Below the pieces are notes generated by a model. It ran no database searches and was not told the DNA's origin. It saw nothing but the letters and a program-made list of their open reading frames with translations. Below are positions 60,164 through 64,000 of a stretch of DNA of 64,000 bases, in pieces; position 1 is the first letter of the stretch, and each line of letters begins with the position of its first letter. Source of the DNA: CAYUZU01 sp964448675 (GTDB lineage: Bacteria > Planctomycetota > Phycisphaerae > UBA1845 > Fen-1342); assembly GCA_964448675.1 (NCBI GenBank), contig CAYUZU010000024.1, forward strand, positions 16,413 to 80,412. The letters run 5' to 3'. Position numbers and translations under genes: made by a program.

Positions 60164-60717
60164 CAGACTCCGCTATCGGTCAATTGCACGCCGAGCCAGG
60201 TTGCCAGGGGCGTCAGCCGCCAGGCGAGCTGCCCGACGATGTTGGCGTAGGCGCCGGCGAAGAGGTCGTCGACGAGAATGCCCCAGCCGGCGGGCAGTCG
60301 CTCCATCTGACGCGCGGGCGGTGGCTTGATCACGTCGAAGAGCCGGAACCAGAACAACTGGCCCGCCAGCACACAGAACGCCGACCAGGCGTCCACACCC
60401 ATCCCCATCGGCAGGGCGAGCAGGGCAACCCACTGGCCGGCGAATTCATCGAGCACGAACTGCTTGGGGTCCTTGCGGCCGAAGCGATGAATGGCCCAGG
60501 GGCCCCACAGGACCGAGAGCCAGCATGCCAGCAGGATACCGATGAGGGTCGCCACTTCGAGGCCGGGGCGGGAACCGCTCACGGCGGCGCCCGACCAAAT
60601 CGGCAGGAACAGGAGGAGGGCGGTCAGCGAGCCCCATGACCCGGAGGCAAACGGCGCGAAGCCGCTGCCCAGGACCGTGATGCACGCCGTCTTTAGAAGC
60701 TCCCCCCCGCGGCTCAA
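60163..60717 (-). CDS. pgpA: Phosphatidylglycerophosphatase A
   Basis: 184 residues. It dephosphorylates phosphatidylglycerol phosphate. Motifs GSGFAPFASGSWGSL (family GxGxxPxAPGTxGSL) and FVLDEFAGQW (VDEVxG-W) are clear, with four membrane segments. No ATG or GTG lies before the first motif; the TTG at 60717 overlaps the TGA of pgsA (TTGA) and is the likely start, with GAAGGGG upstream. The frame continues far upstream inside pgsA and is rejected. Substrate comes directly from the preceding gene product. Confidence 0.88.
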   Translation of the reverse strand: MSRGGELLKTACITVLGSGFAPFASGSWGSLTALLLFLPIWSGAAVSGSRPGLEVATLIGILLACWLSVLWGPWAIHRFGRKDPKQFVLDEFAGQWVALLALPMGMGVDAWSAFCVLAGQLFWFRLFDVIKPPPARQMERLPAGWGILVDDLFAGAYANIVGQLAWRLTPLATWLGVQLTDSGV

Positions 60718-61379
60718 CGATCGTCCCCTTCGCCGGGTGGCGCCGAGGCGGGTTGAGCCGCCGCCGCGCCGCCGAGGGCCGCCTCGGTCAGCAGGTACTT
60801 TCGGGCGCGGTGGATGTACGCGACCATGGACAGGGCCGTGATGATGACGGTGAGCCAGACGGCGATGATGCGAACGGGCGCAAGGGCAGCGACGTCCCAG
60901 GCGAGCTGGAAGAGGATCAGGCAGATGGTGGCGGACTGAAAGAACATCTTGAGTTTGCCGACCCAGGAAGCGCCGAAAGCCTCGCCCTCGCCTTCGACGT
61001 GGGAGCGGACAGCGGAGACCAGCAGCTCGCGCGCGACGATGACCACGACCATCCAGGGATAGACGCCGGTGATGTTCTGGCCGGTTTCGGGATCGATGAA
61101 CGGGTGGCTGGCGAACAGCAGGAACGCGCCGCAGACGATGACCTTGTCGACGACCGGATCCAGGATACGGCCAAACGACGTGACCGAATTCGTCATGCGG
61201 GCCAGCAGGCCGTCGAGGACATCGGTGAGGGCGGCCACGAGGAAGATCCAGAAGCCGACGTGGAGCAGCCAGCGCTGTTCGGCGAGCTTGCCGGCGTCGA
61301 AGCACGAGAGCAATGCGATGAAGATGATCGCGAGGCCGAGCCGGGCGAGCGTGATCTGGTTGGGCAGGTTGATGCGCAT
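60714..61379 (-). CDS. pgsA: CDP-diacylglycerol-glycerol-3-phosphate 3-phosphatidyltransferase
   Basis: 221 residues. It makes phosphatidylglycerol phosphate from CDP-diacylglycerol and glycerol-3-phosphate. The CDP-alcohol phosphotransferase motif D-G-x2-A-R-x8-G-x3-D-x3-D is seen as DGLLARMTNSVTSFGRILDP followed by VVDK. Six membrane segments. It starts MRINLPNQITLARLGLA, the normal opening. The C-terminal 20 residues are an Ala/Pro-rich tail. The stop overlaps the pgpA start, and pgpA overlaps uppP, so three consecutive lipid genes are coupled. Confidence 0.93.
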   Translation of the reverse strand: MRINLPNQITLARLGLAIIFIALLSCFDAGKLAEQRWLLHVGFWIFLVAALTDVLDGLLARMTNSVTSFGRILDPVVDKVIVCGAFLLFASHPFIDPETGQNITGVYPWMVVVIVARELLVSAVRSHVEGEGEAFGASWVGKLKMFFQSATICLILFQLAWDVAALAPVRIIAVWLTVIITALSMVAYIHRARKYLLTEAALGGAAAAQPASAPPGEGDDR

Positions 61380-61553
61380 GCGGGACCGCCGGGCTCCTGT
61401 GCTGGTTTGCGCAGTGTAGCGTTGCCGCAGCGGGGGTTAAAGGTGGTAGCGGCGGTCGACGGCGTGGTGCTCACTGCGTCGCCACGGGTGCGGGGCGTTG
61501 TCTCCGACGGGAGAAGCTGACGCTGTGCGCCACGCGGGACGCAAGCGCAAACA
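61380..61553. other. Gene-free stretch upstream of pgsA
   Basis: Holds the presumed promoter of the pgsA-pgpA-uppP unit; no consensus pair stood out. No coding sequence supported. Confidence 0.4.
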
Positions 61554-61586
61554 AGCAGCCCGGTGCAGGAGCGGCACCGGGCTGCT
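61554..61586 (-). terminator. Intrinsic terminator downstream of the 38-residue membrane gene
   Basis: AGCAGCCCGGTGC pairs with GCACCGGGCTGCT, loop of seven bases; on the minus strand TTGTTTGCG follows. It lies about 200 bases after the stop of the gene at 61783 on the same strand. The bases between (61587-61782) contain nothing else I recognise beyond a small CCCCGAAAGGGG hairpin. Confidence 0.7.
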
Positions 61587-61782
61587 CACAAAACCAAACC
61601 CCGAAAGGGGCGTCACCTCAGAGGGGCGTTTGCCGAACACCCATCCAGCCATTCCTATCGGTGGCGGGAAACGCGAGATCTGAGGGATTCTGGTAGAAAT
61701 CGACGGATTCCCGTCGCGCCGATCAACAGATTTCATTGTGGATGTCGGCGGAGCGCGGCGGGTTGGTTCGGGACCGGAGGTG

Positions 61783-61899
61783 TCAGTTGCCGGTGAGGGG
61801 GGCGAGCAACTGCAGGACGATGAGGATCAGGCCGCGGGTGATGAGGCCGAGGCCGTCAAGGATCTCGTAAAGAATGATGCCCCCGAGCAGGTAGCCCAT
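61783..61899 (-). CDS. 38-residue membrane mini-protein
   Basis: The minus strand encodes a product opening MGYLLGGIILYEILDGLGLI and ending QLLAPLTGN, with two hydrophobic stretches split by a short Thr/Arg turn. GGGAG lies seven bases before the ATG, and an intrinsic terminator lies downstream. Too short for standard gene callers. It could be a small membrane regulator or a type I toxin-like peptide; no antitoxin RNA was identified. Confidence 0.55.
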   Translation of the reverse strand: MGYLLGGIILYEILDGLGLITRGLILIVLQLLAPLTGN

Positions 61900-62101
61900 G
61901 GTTGCGCTCCCGGTGCGGCTTGATGCGGTTCATTCGCGGTGTTGCGCGGCCGACGTGCGGCGCGGCGCACGCAATTTACGTGATGGGCGGGAATTATGCC
62001 AGTCGTGTGGCAGTTTGCTAAGGGTGGAAAGAGCAACGATCAACCAGACGCCATGCAGCATGCTCCTCCTTCCTCCCCCTCACCCACCCGACCCGGTGGA
62101 C
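61900..62101. other. Gene-free stretch
   Basis: About 200 bases with an A/T-richer middle (61970-62045) followed by a pyrimidine-rich tract (CTCCTCCTTCCTCCCCCTCA). No gene, promoter pair or RNA is supported, though an RNA ending at the hairpin 62102-62146 cannot be excluded. Confidence 0.35.
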
Positions 62102-62146
62102 GGGTGTTCGGCTGGTGCCCCGCCAGCCGAGCACCCACTCTTTTTT
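62102..62146 (+). terminator. Terminator-like hairpin on the plus strand
   Basis: GGGTGTTCGGCTGG pairs with CCAGCCGAGCACCC (one wobble), loop of seven, then ACTC and six T. The T-run is on the plus strand, yet no plus-strand gene precedes it within 20 kb apart from the pilin. It may end an unannotated RNA, or stop read-through into the convergent dehydrogenase gene. Confidence 0.5.
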
Positions 62147-62246
62147 CGTAACAACGCAACCAGGTGACGAGGAAACAACGGCGCGCGCCGTCGACCGCTA
62201 CCGCGCTTCACTCCATGCGTTTTTCCCGATTGCCCCGTTTGCCCTT

Positions 62247-63824
62247 TCATGGACAGGTCGTGTTTTGCAGTGCGACGAACGGATCGATGTCGCGCCAGTT
62301 CACAGTGGCATCTTCGTTCACGTCGCTGTTGCCGAACGAGCAGCTCGGATCATCCGGCGCGAACAGGTTGTTCCACGCGGCGAAGTTGTTGTTCTGGGCA
62401 GCGACGAAGAAGTCGATGTCGCGCCAGTTGATCGCGCCGTCACAGTTGCTGTCGCCCAGGCAGTAGGGGCCGTACTCGCAACTGTCGGGCACGCCGCTGC
62501 TGTCCCAGTCCTGGGCCAGGCCGTAGGCGAGGGCGCAGGCGTCGGAGATGCCGTCGTTGTCGCAGTCCGGCCCGGGCATCGTGGGGATGATCTTGAAGAC
62601 TTCGCCGTCATCGAGATCGACGATGTAGAGCTCGCCGAAGTAGTCCTCGCCGAAGGACGTCACCGAATCGATATCGAGGCCGCTGCCCGGGGCGAGCTCC
62701 CCGGTGCGGTCGGCGAAGTCGCTGATGCTGACGCCGTCGTAGCGCAGGGTGTAGAGGTTATCTGCGCAGTAGTCAGTGAAGAAGTAGGTGCCGTCAAGCC
62801 AGGGCATGGCGCAGCCGCGGTAGACGTAGCCGCCGGTGATCGAGCAGCCGGTGCTGTTGGTGGGCGGGACGATGTCCTGGGTGCGGTGAGCGTACACGAG
62901 GAAGGGAAAGACCATGGTGTCGGCGGGGTCGCAGCCTGCCGTGTTGTAGGTTGCGTCGCCTTCGTAGCAGCGCCAGCCATAGTTCTCGCCGCCGGCGCTG
63001 TTGCCGGGCTGGAAGTTGATCTCTTCCCAGAGGTTCTGGCCGACGTCGGCGATGTAGAGGTCACCGGTGAGGCGGTCGAAGCTGCAGCGCCAGGCGTTGC
63101 GCAGGCCGTAGGCCCAGATTTCGGGCGTCGCGCCGCCAACGCCCACGAAAGGATTGTCGGCGGGGATGGCGTAGTTGGCGTTGTTGTCGGCAGGGAAGTC
63201 GTCGCCGTCGACATCGAGGCGCAGCAGCTTGCCGAGCAGTGTGCCGAGGTCCTGGCCGTTGTCGAACGGATCGCCGCCGGCGCCACCGTCGCCAGTGGAG
63301 ATGTACAGGTATCCGTCGGGGCCGAAGGCCATCCAGCCGCCGTTATGATTGGCGTAGGGTTGGCCGAAGCTGAGGACGCGTTGTGCGGTGCTGGCGTCGG
63401 CGAGATTGGGGTCGGCACTGACCTGATAGCGTTCGATGACCGTGATGTCGTCGTTGTTGTCGTCGCTGGTCGTGTAATTGACGTAGAGGTAGCCGTTGTT
63501 CTCGTAGTCCGGGTGGAACGCCAGGCCGAGCAGGCCTTGTTCGCTGGCAGTGGTGACGTCGTTGACGCGCAGGAAGGGTTCGGGCAGCAGCGTGCCGGTG
63601 GTGAGGTCGAGAATGCGAATGCTGCCGCGGGTCGCGACGCCTTCGCTGCCGCGCTGCTCGAGGATGAACAGGCGCGTCGGGTCGTGCGGGGCGTGCGTGA
63701 CGAAGACCGGCCGGGCGAGGCCCTGCACGACGCGTTCGGTGGTCAGGGTCTGGACGCCGGCGAGTGCGGCGCCGGCGGTTGCGGCGATCAGGGCGAGGCT
63801 TGCGAGTGTGGTCGAACGATGCAT
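62247..63824 (-). CDS. Secreted PQQ-type sugar dehydrogenase (GSDH family) with dockerin-like tail
   Basis: 525 residues. Signal peptide (LASLALIAATAGAALAG), then a six-bladed propeller of the glucose/sorbosone dehydrogenase family: RVVQGLARPVFVTHAPHD, EQGLLGLAFHPDYENNGYLY, HNGGWMAFGPDGYLYISTGD and AYGLRNAWRCSFDRLTGDLY. A DCDNDGISDACALAYG linker leads to two Ca-binding dockerin-like repeats, GDSNCDGAINWRDIDFFVAA and NSDVNEDATVNWRDIDPFVA. The repeat style (DID-F-V) is common in Phycisphaerae surface proteins. Start 63824 has AGGGAG eight bases before. It probably oxidises an extracellular sugar; no PQQ synthesis genes are seen. Confidence 0.85.
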   Translation of the reverse strand: MHRSTTLASLALIAATAGAALAGVQTLTTERVVQGLARPVFVTHAPHDPTRLFILEQRGSEGVATRGSIRILDLTTGTLLPEPFLRVNDVTTASEQGLLGLAFHPDYENNGYLYVNYTTSDDNNDDITVIERYQVSADPNLADASTAQRVLSFGQPYANHNGGWMAFGPDGYLYISTGDGGAGGDPFDNGQDLGTLLGKLLRLDVDGDDFPADNNANYAIPADNPFVGVGGATPEIWAYGLRNAWRCSFDRLTGDLYIADVGQNLWEEINFQPGNSAGGENYGWRCYEGDATYNTAGCDPADTMVFPFLVYAHRTQDIVPPTNSTGCSITGGYVYRGCAMPWLDGTYFFTDYCADNLYTLRYDGVSISDFADRTGELAPGSGLDIDSVTSFGEDYFGELYIVDLDDGEVFKIIPTMPGPDCDNDGISDACALAYGLAQDWDSSGVPDSCEYGPYCLGDSNCDGAINWRDIDFFVAAQNNNFAAWNNLFAPDDPSCSFGNSDVNEDATVNWRDIDPFVALQNTTCP

Positions 63825-64000
63825 GCGGTTGTCTCCCTCTTCGTGTGGCGTGCGCAGCGCGTCGGACGGTGCGTGGCCCGATACCCGCGGCGGTCCGATC
63901 GCATCACGGCGCACAGCTCCCTTCGTGTATGATCCCTGAACGAGTCTAGAGCGTCTTAATCTCAAGCGTAGCGCGTTCGGCGCTTGTTAGGGTTGCGCGT
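63825..64000. other. Upstream region of the dehydrogenase gene at the window end
   Basis: Presumed promoter region; no clear promoter elements or further coding start were identified before the window ends. Confidence 0.3.

Noticed and set aside
1..64000. CRISPR arrays, insertion sequences, rRNA genes
   Set aside because: No regularly spaced repeats, transposase genes or rRNA-like segments were seen on either strand.

Overview
The window is GC-rich (roughly two-thirds G+C by eye) DNA from a Gram-negative bacterium. It fits Planctomycetota, probably near Phycisphaerae. The signs are a dockerin-like tail with the DID-F-V pattern on a secreted dehydrogenase, NxxGxxAF-type secreted repeats, a prepilin with a C-terminal FQDGHV signature, many planctomycete-style orphan lipoproteins, and an LPS-type outer membrane (heptosyltransferase, WaaP-like kinases, LpxL-like acyltransferase, ArnT-like transferase, porin). 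This placement is inference; no rRNA is present.

Layout. 1-6294: TetR tail, tmk-holB, a small membrane protein, and an operon of a membrane MFS-acyltransferase fusion with a polytopic protein. 6422-11620: a tightly coupled envelope operon (lipoprotein, TlyA-like methyltransferase, WaaF, two WaaP-family kinases, GT4). 11617-15649: secreted protein, GT2, and the lexA locus, whose promoter overlaps a strong palindrome. 15753-19113: YlbF-like, GT83 and LpxL-like genes, overlapping stop to start. 19268-24370: glycosylasparaginase, LOR-like protein, zinc-ribbon membrane protein, isochorismatase-type hydrolase, ScpB, diguanylate cyclase, tRNA-Arg(TCT). 24550-28026: NxxGxxAF lipoprotein and two membrane proteins. 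28207-30066: TPP riboswitch and thiC, with an inverted-repeat element between them.

30321-36984 is a compact Mu-like head-gene cassette (portal, GNAT, protease/scaffold, decoration-like, major capsid, gp36-like, then small membrane/lysis-like genes). It has no terminase, tail, transposase or integrase in view and is bounded directly by thiC and an AMMECR1 gene. It is the most unusual block here: either a prophage remnant or a domesticated particle module.

37626-49336: mini membrane protein, a porin behind a sigma-54-type promoter, prepilin, leuS, PpiD-like chaperone, lone Flp pilin, Xer recombinase, small lipoproteins. 49540-59011: TolB-like lipoprotein, DsbD, a lipoprotein and two paralogous secreted HExxH metallopeptidase-like proteins in series. 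59351-63824: uppP, pgpA and pgsA (overlapping lipid genes), a 38-residue membrane protein and a PQQ-type sugar dehydrogenase with a dockerin-like tail.

Many genes overlap by ATGA, GTGA or TGATG, so translational coupling is common. Three near-identical intergenic hairpins (CACGGCTC-N3-GAGCCGTG) lie just after stop codons.
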